Positions 12,601 through 25,800 of a stretch of DNA of 64,000 bases are shown one piece after another (positions within the stretch are counted from its first letter, which is position 1; each line of letters starts with the position of its first letter). The notes below the pieces were generated by a model. It was not told the origin of the DNA. It was given only the letters and a program-made list of their open reading frames with translations, and did not search any database. The DNA is taken from positions 17,266,301 through 17,330,300 of the forward strand of contig CM067062.1 of NCBI GenBank assembly GCA_033980235.1. Reading direction: 5' to 3'. The translations under genes and the position numbers were made by a program. The stretch comes from Diadema setosum. Lineage: Eukaryota > Echinodermata > Echinoidea > Diadematoida > Diadematidae.

Positions 12601-15600
12601 GGACAAATAGACTATGAGAGAATTTTCTAACTCATTACACCCTACTACAGTACAATGACTTGTCACATCAGAAGTCTTTTCAACTGTAACTCTGTAAACT
12701 CAAAGAAACTTGCAAAACAGCAAAGTGATTTTCTACATCTGCCTGATGAGTAGCATATTTGTATTTGTTATTCAATTCTTGATTGGTACAAATATGCACT
12801 TTTGTCTTGTGTAATATTTTGTACTTCATGATCATGCTTTATAATTTCATAAACTCCCTGGCTACGGAGAATAGTCCTGTTCAAGTATAACTACCGAACT
12901 CAGCCACCCTTTACCCCCCCCCCCCTTTCTTTGTCCCACCTCCTCTCTTTCTTCCCCTTTCTGTCTATGAGAAAAATTTAGTGAAAATCACTGCAAGCGA
13001 CAAACAGTGCTACAAGAGTTAAAGGTACTATTTGCCATTGGGAGCAGTGATTTAAAAAATGTTCGAGTTATCACATTTGATGCATATGTCTAGGTCAGTT
13101 TAATCACAAAAACATCCTACCACATATAAACATTCTGCAATAAAGCCTAAAATATATGGGGATATAACTATTTTTCTCAATAAACCACAACTGTACATGG
13201 TTTACTCTAGAAACAATCTAATCATAACTATTGTTCACATTGTGTACATGTAACAATACTTAACATTGACTATACTGAATAACATTTTTACATTGGTTGT
13301 TTCCACCCCTAACTCACATTTTGGAACTATTTAGAAACACAAAAGCTGAGTTTTTGTTTCATTGGCAAATGGTAAATGCCTTTAAGGACTTCGCTATGGG
13401 GGTTGTCAGACAGATAACCTCCCGTCTCTCTGCAACAGCGTGTAAACCAGAACTATGTACATCTTTCCTTAACTCACTCTCTATGTGACACCAACCTACA
13501 TTTTGCTGCCCATTAACAGCTCTCTCAATGAATATGGAAACGGTAGTTACGTGGTAACCCGAATCCCCAACAATCCCATCAAAGGGCCAGAATGAACGAG
13601 CTGTGCGCCGGCCAAGCGGGTGTCCCCATCCTACGCTGGTCTGAAATGAGCCTTCATAAAGTTCAGGCCTACCTAATCGTAACCTATGCGCTCTTTCAAG
13701 GACATTGAGCATGAGGCTTACAAGCACAAGTGCAGTTTTATACTGTCTCCTTTCTTTATTACGCAAAATCTGCATCACTCTCCAGTGTGTCTACAGACAT
13801 CCTTTCAAAATATGATGCTACAATGGATACTCTAATGGGTCTCAGGAGTATAAATTAAGACATGTTCTTTCAAATTAATGTGAGCAGAAAACCACAGGAA
13901 AGAAAGCTCATCCGCTACAAAAGATTACCTCCTGCTCTGGTCATGTTAGGTGTAGGCCCTAACATGTTTTGAAGTGAACAAAGCCAGTCTCTCCCAAAAA
14001 AAAAAAAAAACAGTGAAGAGTTCACTGTATGATTTATAATGAAATGTATTAACAATATTTACAACCTCCCCCCCCCCCCTCCCCCCATTGGCTCGTATGT
14101 GTTGAGAGATGTACAAACATCGGGGGGGGGGGGGGGGCATTTCATGAAGCGTTTTGGTCGGATATTTTTCTGACAAACTGTTATAAACTCCTGAAATCCT
14201 TGCATCTGATTGGCTGAATGCAAATTTGTTGGACTATTAAATTTGTTCGACAACACGCTTCATGAAATGCCCCCCCCCCCCACTTTATTTTTAGTCCTTA
14301 CATTGCAGGAATGACCACACACTTACATATTTCCAACCCAATGTCGTTTTGCAGCACTCGCAGTAGATGTCTGAGACGGCGTGTAGACCGGTCAGCAGAA
14401 CCCGCTCCTCTGCCGGACCACACCCAACATTCACCCTGCACAGAACAAAGGAAGAAGAGAACAGAATCAAACATTACACTGAATGGCTAATTATTAGTTT
14501 ACTTAATTGCATACATATCACATAACTATATGTAATATCAATAATAAGACATGTGTACAGTGCATTTTCCATGTACAAATGTGTTCGATGTGCTTTACAA
14601 TGGGATCATTAATGAAACATGCGAGTATTACACACGTTGATATGCCTGTTAAATCATATATGACACAATCTACTTTGTGTCTAAAACAAATGTATAGAAC
14701 ATGTTATTTATTTTCTTTTAAGTATGAAAACATAACCTGGGTATATTGTAGAATCACAGAGAACAAGGGGCAGTTATCAGCTACATTGTAACTTGTTTAT
14801 TGTTGAGAGTCTAAATGGACCAATAAGGATTGTGTGTACATCAGGGAGTGTAACCTGAGCTAGTATTCAAAATTTACTTTTACGGGGAGTTTGGTGTGTG
14901 CTGGTACCCAGGTATTCAAAATTAATTATCAATGACATCGCTGGACATTATAACACAACAAAAGTCAGTGACATGACAAATGTGATGTCATGAAAGGACT
15001 GAAACAATACAAGTCTTCACCATTTTATGATGACACAAAACATTAAATTCCTGGAATGAAAAAGTGTTTAATAACACTGTACATGTCATATTCATTGTAT
15101 TCTTGTTTTTGGAAGGGGAAAATAGCTCCATTCTGAATTTCACAAATGTCATGTGTCATAAACAGCAGTGGGACCTTCCACAGGAAGAACAAACAAACGA
15201 CTAATGTGAAAATTGAAAAAAAAAATATATATTCTAGTTTGCTGTCAGTCACCTATTGTGCTTGAAGTTGAGAGGTATTACAGAAACTTAATTATTTGAC
15301 TATTGTTGTATAGTCAAAGAACGAATTTCACATCATTAGCTGAGTTGCAATCCATGTCATTCTGTTCATAAAATCTTGCGGCATTTGTAGAGCTCGATTC
15401 ATGCAGCTTATCTTGTCAAGAAACAAGACTAAATTGACCTGGCAAAGAACCCTCAACCCAAACAAAGCCAGTTCAATCTCATAAAAATGTTTTGACTGCT
15501 GGCCAAGTTTCTGTTTTGTTTTGTTTTTTCTTCTCCCAAAGTCAAAAACAATGGGCAGTCAATGCTCTTCTGCTAACCCAGAAATCACAAAAAAAAAAAA

Positions 15601-18600
15601 TCACAATAATACAACAACAAACTCACAGTCACAAAAAAAGAAAAGTAACTTGGAAGAATACAGCTACCATCAGATTATTATTTCTAGTGAAACATAAGAG
15701 TTTTAAGTTCAGGTCAGTCAATAAGAAAGCACATAAACTGAATCTATCTGAGCTGAATTCAACTCTTTTTTATTTTTTACTTTTTCTTTAACTTGAACAG
15801 GATTTTGTATGGATTCAAAGCACACTATTATATCACAAGGTGCCTTTGTTTGTTTGTGTGTTTTATTTCTGTCAAGATTCACCATTAGTAGATTACTATT
15901 GCCTATTTTAAGTACACTTCATTCCTTCAGTAGTGAACATCAAGATATTATCTTTGCACAGGAGAATGGAAAAATTGTGCAAGAAAGATAGGGGAAAGTA
16001 TTTTGAGGGAATGGATCATAAACAATGAGACATGAAAAGAAAAGGCAAAGCAGAGAAGCTGGAAAGGAGGAAAAGGGAATTGTGGAATACATGTATCATA
16101 CAGACCACAGATAGAAGTTATATGAGAGATCTTGAATTAATTAGCTACTAAAATATATATGAGGTATGAAAGAACAAATCACTTTATACAGTGTTTGTGC
16201 AGCTGGGATCATTGTTGACAATACTAGAACCAGGCCAAGTTTGGTTTCTCTTGTTTACTGTGTGAATCCATCTTTCACAAAACAAGTCAAAACAAAATCC
16301 CAGCTAACTAGAGAGGATAACAAAGACACAATAAAATCCTACAAGTGCACTATCTTTCAGCATCAAAACAAATGAAGTAGATGTACTATACTGGTTCAAA
16401 CATAAACTTGTCTTTCAATCAGTGTATCCACACCATTTCTGTTGTGGTCATGACTTATGAGCACTTTCAGATAGGCAATGCTCTGTTAGCGCAAAAGTAT
16501 CTACGAGCAACTTGTTTCATACTTATTCAAGAGCTCTTTGCAACTCGAGAGCAGACAGCTGACTTGAACGCCTATTCTCCTCAGTGTTTCTCAAACCATG
16601 GACTGATAACAGATGATTCCCCCCCCCCCCATCAAGCTTTGTTTATTTGTTTGTAAAATGCACAGTTGCAAACTGAAAACTTTACTGTAAGTGATTTTAT
16701 ATCCAAGATCTGTTTGAGAAAATGGAGCAATGCATTACGATCACTCAGTTTCATGTACGTGCACTCTTTGGACACACATGGAAAAGTATGGTACATGCAT
16801 GTGCAGTGTAAATACATAGGGTACTCTCACCACAAACTTGAAGCTTTCTTTTTGACTAGCAGACCGTGAAGGCTGTTATATGGAAATGTCATATGCAGTT
16901 CACAATCAATAGAATTTTTTTTTTTTTGTCAGGATACTCTGCATATCTATACTCAATTACAAACATTTTCAAGAAAAATATTTGTGACCCGCTACAACAA
17001 AAGGATCCTAAAGTCGCTAACGGGCGAGCCAAACATGGCCCAGAAAAATGCTATTTTTCAGGCCTTTCCTTTGATCATTTAGCATCAAAATTTCGGCAGA
17101 TGATAGAAGATACATTAGACTACAAAATTATGTAAAAACAGAAATCCGAACATTTTGACAGATTTTGGTGATCTGACTTCAAACTCAATTTTCTCGGCTC
17201 ACCCGTCAGCGACTTTAGGATCCTTTTGTTGTAGCGGGTCACATTTACTAACATTTTTTTTCTGTCTGGAAGGAGACTATTTCCTTTCTCTGAATTTGTT
17301 TGTATCACCACCACCACTGCTAGACAGGGGAAAAATAGAAGAAGCACATGCTATCTCCCTCTACAAAAACAAACCCCCAATCACGAGTACATTCTAGTGA
17401 CATAAGTTCATACTTCATCAGTCATAAATCTTCTGCGAGGATTGCTATTGTTTCTTGAAAGGACTTTGACTGAATAAATGTCCCATTTGTGGAATCTCTA
17501 GCCAAAACTTAAAGCAAGTTGTCCGTCAGAAAGCTCTATAAAATGGCTAAATCTCCCACCAACCATGAACAAGGGATTTGTCCTGGTTCAAAAGGCCGGG
17601 CAGGAAGTGTTAAAGGAAGCACCATTTTTTTTTTTTTTTTTTTCAAGGGAAAAGAGATTATCACCTGATCTACTTTTAGGAGAGAAAAAAAATATCATAC
17701 CAGGTGACTTTCAGGGCAATAGACTTCTAAATAAACTCTGTATTGTGAGAGAAGCCAAAAATGTTCCCGAATTGCTACAGACTTTAAATTCATGCATTGT
17801 AGACAAGAACTTTTGCGTGCGTCTTCATTCTGAAAAATCTTGGCTCCCAAGAAATTGGCAAAAATTACTATGTATGCGAAAATTTCTGGTTTTACAGTAA
17901 ATGCAATGCATTTTATGAACACCACTAAGGTGAGAAATCACAAGTTACTTCTCAAAAAGCGGCATATACTTCTTTTTCAGTCAATTGCTGATGTTCCTGA
18001 CTGTGAATTTGACTCCTCATGCAACTGGCTCATAAGTTCAAATATTGCCACATATATCATATCATATCATATATATTTATATCCACCTATATGTAGTATT
18101 GGGACTCAGCCATAACAGGGTCAATGACCTGCATTCAATACAGCTGGATGATGTCAAAATAAGAGCAGCAGAATGTTGAAGCCTGTATGCGAGAAAGGGA
18201 ACTAAAAAGAAAGAAGAAGAGACAGAGAGACAGAATATACAACTGTATATACTCTAGAGCAGCTGGGGGCAGCTTGGTAGAGGTTGTTTCAAAGGGCACA
18301 GTGCCACCTGGTGGTGCCTGGGTCAAGCTTCGTGACTTTGTATTTCCCCTTTTACCCTACCTTGAAGAAAGAAGTAATCAAAATCTCTCCCACTAAGTTG
18401 GCTGGCACCACCTCCTACATAAGTGCTCCTGGCTATTATTATCACCATCGCAATTACCCTCAGTTTCTTGCAGATTCCATCCTGCGGAATTTCTTTGAGC
18501 CTCTGAAATGAGAGAATTTCAGAGTAGTCCTAAAAGGAGTCAAAATAATTTCATGAAAACAATCATGAAATTGTGGAAAATGTCATGACTTCGTTTCGAA

Positions 18601-19852
18601 ACTTCTTTTGTACTGTACATAGATATCTAACTGGGGTGATAAAACAAACTGAGGTAAAATCTGTGGATGTAAGCAGGCCTGGTAGATATGACAATAAACC
18701 TCTAACAGCCTGGAACGGAGACTAAGTTGTAAACAAACCCCACAGCACACGAGGAATGGGGGAGAGAAATAATGGCAGCCAGGCATAGGCAAAGGAAAGA
18801 AGAGTTGGGGCAGTCTTCATCACACAATACTGGAGAAGATCACTCTCACAATACAGACAAAGGGGAGGCAGTGGAGGAAAGAGTGGGTGCTTTGGAACAG
18901 GACTGTCCCTGATCAATAGCAAGGGGAAAATCAATGGGAGCACTGCCATCATCGCTCCAGATCCTTCACGACCGGGGAATCGAATTGCCCCCGTTGTTTT
19001 CACCTTGCAACACGCGAGCTTATTCCTCTTCCTGTCCTTTAATGCTAGATGGCTTTACGGCCACAAAAACCCTTCTTGCGCTGGCTGGCGTGATGGCCAA
19101 TTCTGTCACGTTCCTCCAGACAAAGGGCAACAAGAAACACACACACGCTTCTCTTTGCCACTGGTGTCGGTGATGGCATTCTTTCTTATCATCCAATTTC
19201 AGCGGGAAATTTCTGGGACAACTAGGCATGGATCGTAATATGCTGAATGTCAACCTATATCAGACTGAACCTTTCGAAGAACCATATTGGTTCCAGCTAC
19301 CTACCCCCTCCCCTCCCCCCCAAAAAAATCTCTAAATAACTGAGTCTACATTTTCAGCAAACAAATAAAAGAAAAGGGTTGGGGGAACTTCTCCTATTCT
19401 ATCACAGGCATTATTGTGTTATCTTTTTTTCAAAGAGAGGTATGTCACAAATTTCTTTCGATGGAAATAGAAGTGAATGGCAGTCTCAGCCACTTTACAC
19501 AGGCATTGGGCTTATCACTGCAAGCTTTCAGTGCTGATATCAATGCGTTCACTGTGAAGTGGCTTTGAATTTATATCTATGAGCTCATATATAACCTGCT
19601 TCTGACTCTGTGAATGTTCTCAAACGAATTTTTTTCACCTCTACAAACACAATGGCAATGGTTTCTCATGCGACATACCCCCACAGCAAAAATCATTTAA
19701 TCTGTGAGTTTGTTTTTTATCCCTCTGCCTCATCTACCGGAATCCCAAGGATAGTTTTAAGCAACAAACAAAATAAAACATGGTTAAAAAACAACAAAAA
19801 CACTTTCTTACTCTAAGATGTTTAAACAACATCATGATACATGATTTGACAA

Positions 19853-19883
<31 letters not shown>

Positions 19884-22800
19884 TTGTTAAAGTAAAATAA
19901 TGACGATAACCAGAGCATTTCTTGCAAAAGGAACAACTGTACTGAAGAAGAATTATGAGTCTCTTTGTTACATTGGCAAACATTCTATTCCTGACCCATA
20001 CTACCCACTGTAGGGACAGTATTAAAAAAGACCATGCTATATTAAAATCCCATGACGAAAGATATATTAATCAGTCTTATCACTTGACAGACGATATTCC
20101 CAGTGCCTTGCTACAGATACATGAGCACTTCTAATGTCACATATACATCTTTACAGTGACCTACAAGGCAAATTAATTGTCCCCCCCCCCAGGATTGATC
20201 ATAACATTACACATTTGTTACACTTGGTGATGAAATGCATTTATTCCTTCTTAGGCCATGTTCATTCTGCTAGCCACAGACCCCACATGTTCGTCTACAT
20301 TGGCTATCTTGAACACAGAAACAAAAACACTAGCTCTAGGTTACTGATACAGGCAGCCACAGCACCAGCACAGGGGGTCTCTTTTGTAAATATCCTTCCT
20401 CACATCCTGTGGCAAACAGACCACCAGATTACCGCACTATTGACTAAGGGATCAGCGAGTTTTCAGAGAAAATATTCACGAATTTTAACCCACCAAGTAA
20501 TCGTGAGTCAGATTGAGTCAGGCACTTGAAAATTTGTGACTAATAAAGAGGAAACCCTTTTGTAGGCCCTTCACAGGGAAATTCATGCCTCTTTATTTTC
20601 TGCAAGAAAATAGCTTTTACCTCAGCATTTTCTCATCATTCTCATACAACATGCACCTAGTAAACAGTCATCATTTTGAATGTCATTCTTATAAAAGTCT
20701 TACATCAAAATGTGGAGAGAACTACTCTTCAATATGGTCCCTCTCCATTCGAAATTGTGACCAATCAGAGCAGAGTATCTACAGATTGTGAGTGATTCCT
20801 TTAAATTGGGGAATTGAAAAAAAAAAAAGAAGTGAGCAAGAGAGAGAGAGAATTCATACATGATTCACCGAAAGCTATGTGTGCTACTTCTCAAAGGTAA
20901 TCTGCGTATGTGCGCAACACTACAGAGGATTCTGTTGTCATGGCAACATGATGAATAATTCTATGCATGTATTGTGCATCTGTTGCCAAGATGCTGCATT
21001 TGGTACAAGCATCATCAGCAGAAAGGTCTGGTATTCAAATAGTAAAAGAGCATAATATATGATTTTTTTTTTTTTTTTTTAAATTTCCAACAACAAATCT
21101 AAGCTACACTAGAATTTGAAATGACCAGCTAGTTTGGGATTGAGGCTTAAAATCTGTCAAATGGAAGAAAATATTAATGGTTTGTAAAACTGCCTACAGT
21201 ATTACAGTGCGTCTATGTCGAAACAATCATGCATTCTGGAGTGATGCTCCCAAAAATAGCTTTCCCACAAGTGACTGCACTACAGATTGCAATAACCGCC
21301 AATGCTAGCAATCTCTCCAACAAAGACACAACTATCTACTCTAAAGCTCACTCCTTGGCATATCATAGTTGTGCGGCAGGGGTCTGTCTCAATGTCTTGT
21401 CAGTTTTCTATTGAGAGGCCACTGTTGCCCATGGCAACACATGAATAGCAGAGGCAAGGGGGGGGGGGATGTGATTCAATTTCAACATCCCAACATACAG
21501 CTAGCCAACAATGATGATCACGATGATATACTATCCACTGTTGATAGTGTACATAAAAGAGGGAGTGCATGCATGATAATGCTACAGTGTATAGCCACAT
21601 GCCTAATATACAGCTCATTTGCCCAGTGCTATCAGATATGAACCCCAATGATAATATGTTTACATGGGCTGGGCCAAATATTCCAAGAGGCTGGGCTAGA
21701 TATTCAGAGAATCTGTAAAAAAAAAAAAAAAAAAAATTATCTGGTTTATCACAAAGCAATCTGGTAGTCTTTGTATTGATGGCTTATAGCCTGCATATCT
21801 TGGCCAAGGCTATGGTGTTTGTAAGGAAAAAAAGTAGTGTGTCTGTTTTCTGTTTATCTGATTTAGCCTATCTCATGGCTACCTAATAAAACTTGATATG
21901 TTGTTTGCCAGATCCCATACATGTATACTATACATTTGTCATTAATCTCTTCATGTATTGTCATCATACACATACTCGCATGGCGATTCAGTTCCTTGTT
22001 CCTGGAGAAGATTATTTTCAATGAAACTTACGGCCTCATCATATCAGTATCAGTGAATGACTGGACATGTCATTAGCGTGAGAACCTCAAACTGACAATT
22101 CCAGCTTAAAGACTACGCTTTGTTGTTCACACAAAAGGATCTGATATCGTTCTGTTAGAATTTTCAAGAAACATTCACCTAACTTTTGTCTAGAAGTATA
22201 CATCATATTTGTGACAAATCTTTTTAAAAGCAGAGTCAACAAAATATGCCTTTGCAGAAAATGAAATAACACAAACCCTGAGTGTATGAAACATAGATGA
22301 ATTACATCCAAAGTGATCTCATAATCATTAGATAAGACTAGGAATGCCACATAACAAAGATACTTGATGAGCGACATTTACGCACTTTTCCAAGTATTGA
22401 AATGTTTTAATTTGGTGCAAACTAAGACATAGATATGTATTACCTCAGCCAAGGAGGTTACCTTGGCAAGGCAAGGTGCATACATTATCTGCCAAAATGT
22501 TCTGAAAACTGTGCATTTTCTGTAATATTTCAAGAGTCACAATCGAGTAAAATCCCATCCATAAGTGTTCCATCCTGTAGCACTTGTTGTAATGATCTGA
22601 ACATAACTCAGTGCACCATTATCTGTTAGGGGTGCGCATTGCCAAAAAGTAAATATTCTCGTCCTAGCCTCACACATACAGTACATTTTATCTGCTGATA
22701 ACTCGTCCTTCATGTGTGAAGATTACAAATGCTGCTACGATGGAGCATGAAATGTGTAAACTGATTAGATGTTCGGCCCCTTTACAACCTTCTCTGCAGT

Positions 22801-25800
22801 TATGCACTCCTTCAGTGTAATGTTACTCAAAGCCCTTAAGGCTTATACAAAATGTCATCAGCAGTTTGTTATAGTAAATTAAGACACATACCAACCATGA
22901 ATCATTTGTACAAGTAAACTGCACTTCTTCGCCTTAACAGTGCAAGTAGTCGAGTAGTGCAACACTTTTGAATAGAAAACAAACAAACAAACAAGAATTG
23001 GCTTAACTTCTCTCAGAAAAACAACCCAAAAAACTACAAACTATTATCAAAGGAAAGGTTACTGAGGATACAACTCCACAATGCCATAGTCATTCACGTG
23101 TACCGGTAGTTATTCACGTGTATCGTAAGTTAGGTAAAAATGAATTATCGTATACAAACATCATTACTGGGGTTTGTTCAAAGAAGTGTGACCTACAGAA
23201 CCTGGTGCAGAGTCTACCCGGACTGACGATGAATTTACCCGCTTGTCCATAAAATCCATAACAGATCCTGAGTAAATAAGCTAAGAGGCTGGGTATTCAG
23301 TGAACTGATATAAAATACAAACCTGCAAACAAAACACAGCCCTCACGGGCACCATATAGATAAACAAATACTGTTGACACTGAATGATCAAAAACGTGAC
23401 TGCAAACACTACTGCACACACACAAAAAAGACAGTCTGAAGTATGCAAGACTAGACCTAGCCCATCGCAGTAGTGACACACACAGAAACTATTCTAAACT
23501 TGCCCGCCATCATAACCAACTCTTTCCCATCCCAGCCCCCTATATGCCCTTCCTCTGACAAGAAGAACCCTGGTATCCTATCAGGCAGGCACCCTGGGAG
23601 CTAACCTCAACTGATATATCACACTTCCTGCAGGTCAAAACAGTGGAGAAAAGGACAATGCCCTTTGGAGGCCGGTTTCAAAACACAACAAACTGCAGGG
23701 TGTGCAGAAACAAACACACCGTACCTGTCACGGAGTGTGTCAAAAGATGACAAACCCCTTGAACACTGTCAGTCCTTACATAAGATTCACCTCAAAGGTG
23801 TAAACCAGCTAACACTTGGACAACAGGGGACAAAGTTTGCAAAATGTATTATCACATGCACACCTACTGATCTTGATTTAGCACAAGATCATAACATATT
23901 TGAACAAATATCCACACAAATTTGATTTCTCCCTTCAAAATTCCTCATTCGGGTATTAAATGCAGCTGATAGAGAAATGAGCATCATGTAACCATGGTTA
24001 CAGGGTCAGTGGTCATCAGGTTTAATATATCCTCTTAATATTTCAATGGGGAGGGGGACAAGGGAAAGGAATGACTGAATGCAAATAACTACCAATAGGC
24101 CCTATAGCATATACATGTACACCTACTGTTCTATCAAGAAAGCTCTCTGGACAGCATGAATGAGAGGTGAGGGACGCTGTTTTTAGCATGGCTTTTTAGG
24201 TGATACGCTATCAGCGTATCACCTATTGTGATTGTCAAAATCTCTCTTTATTTTTTTTTATTCTTCTTTCTTTCTGGACAATTTTGTGTCGTCAATATCT
24301 CAACAATGACATTACGGAATGACATGAAATTTTCAGTCAACATGTCTCATAACAATATCTAGCCACAATAAGGTTTTCATGACAGTAACATATCTATGAC
24401 GTCATTTAGGCGCCATTTTGTGATTTTCGGACCTTGTCACATGATCGATCATAACTTCATAACTAGATGTCATTTCTGCATCATTTTCGCTGGACATAAA
24501 GTTCAGGTCACGCTCTATCTTACTTTTTAACGCTAGTTACCCAGGTCTTCATTACGCGCGCGTAAGCGCGCGTCAAAATTTTAAAAGGCTCAAAACGACT
24601 TCCCAATGGGAAATCTCGAAGTTTCAGACAATTTTAAGCGTTTCAAACATTTTCTCGCGTGCGCGTCCGTCCGCGCATTTTCTCGCGCAGAGGGCGTAAC
24701 CAACATGAAAATGCATTTTTTTTTGACTGATTTGGATTCCTGATACTTTGAGTAACAATATCCACTAATTTCCGATCGATGTTGACCTATAACAAAGGAA
24801 TGCACTGGCGTCAAAGTTGAAATTCCGCGCGCGCGTCTTTCTGCAAATATAGTGAAAAAACATGTCTTTGTTTATTTCGCCATAGCTCTTTAAATCGTCC
24901 GTTGACCCGATATTTCTATTGCATATTACAAAAGCATATGAATTGTAAATAACATTCCAAGTATCAATATTGCCAGGCAAACGCGATGACGTGATCATAT
25001 CGTCACTTTGAATAAAAAAAGTGGAATTGATTTTTTTGAGGTACTGTTTCTGACATTCATTTGCTCGTATCTCTGTTGTTTAAGCTCAATATTATCCCAA
25101 ATTCACATATGTTGTACTTTAAACATTTGCCTTTCAAGTCCATGTCATGGTTTTGAAATTTGATGACGTCATCATACTTTAAATTGTGATTAAAAGTAAA
25201 GATGCAAAATCGGACAAGTTTACGTGTTATGTCTATAGGAGGTGATTTTTTTTAAAACCATGCATTGACTTGACAACGTTTAAGCACCTTTATCTCAGCT
25301 GATTTTGCTTCATTTCCTCTGAAATTTAAGTATGTTGTAGCTGAGACAATAAGCTGCAGTAATCATGCATTTTGTTCTTTGAAATCTTCTCATGAGGTTG
25401 ACAATTTTGCAGTTTAAAACTGAAAATGAGAATGGAATGTGGACGAATCGATTCCTGATTCATCTTTCACATACATAAGTTTACGTTCCTCATATTTTCT
25501 CGTCGAGACGTATGGCCGAGTGGTTAAAGGCGCCGTCTTAGAGACGTGAGGTTGCACTCGTGCGGGTTCGAACCCCACAAGATCACGAAACAAAATACCT
25601 AGCTATTTTACTTTTTTTTTCTTCAATGGTGTATTACACATTCGTCCATGCAGAAATTACGTTCGTATATAAACGCACCTATACAAACACACACACACAC
25701 ACAGACACACAATATCCCTGTTTTGTGTTGGAGACCACATTACTTCGACTGCTGCAAAATGTTGCATCCTGACTCTGTCAAACCGATCATAGTATGTAAT

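Larger units (their letters stand above)
4369..14326 (-). other. YPEL intron between coding exons 3 and 4 (9,958 bp)
   Basis: GT at 14326 and AG at 4369 bound it. Contents: a GT microsatellite at 6546-6616, homopolymer C tracts at about 6168-6182 and 12916-12925, a TTG run at 7869-7886, one large transposon-like element at 8730-11098 and a short MITE at 14122-14281. I see no host exon in the rest. Confidence 0.8.

Noticed and set aside
13359..13778. 139-codon minus-strand open frame in a YPEL intron
   Set aside because: No recognisable family and no convincing splice sites at its ends; the length is within chance for 64 kb.
18240..18420. Exon-like GC-rich patch with ccacctggtggtgcctggg
   Set aside because: Neither strand gives a sustained frame with splice sites; it is probably an old repeat.
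25506..25586. Functional tRNA-Leu gene
   Set aside because: The acceptor stem does not pair and the anticodon stem is degraded, despite intact A and B boxes.
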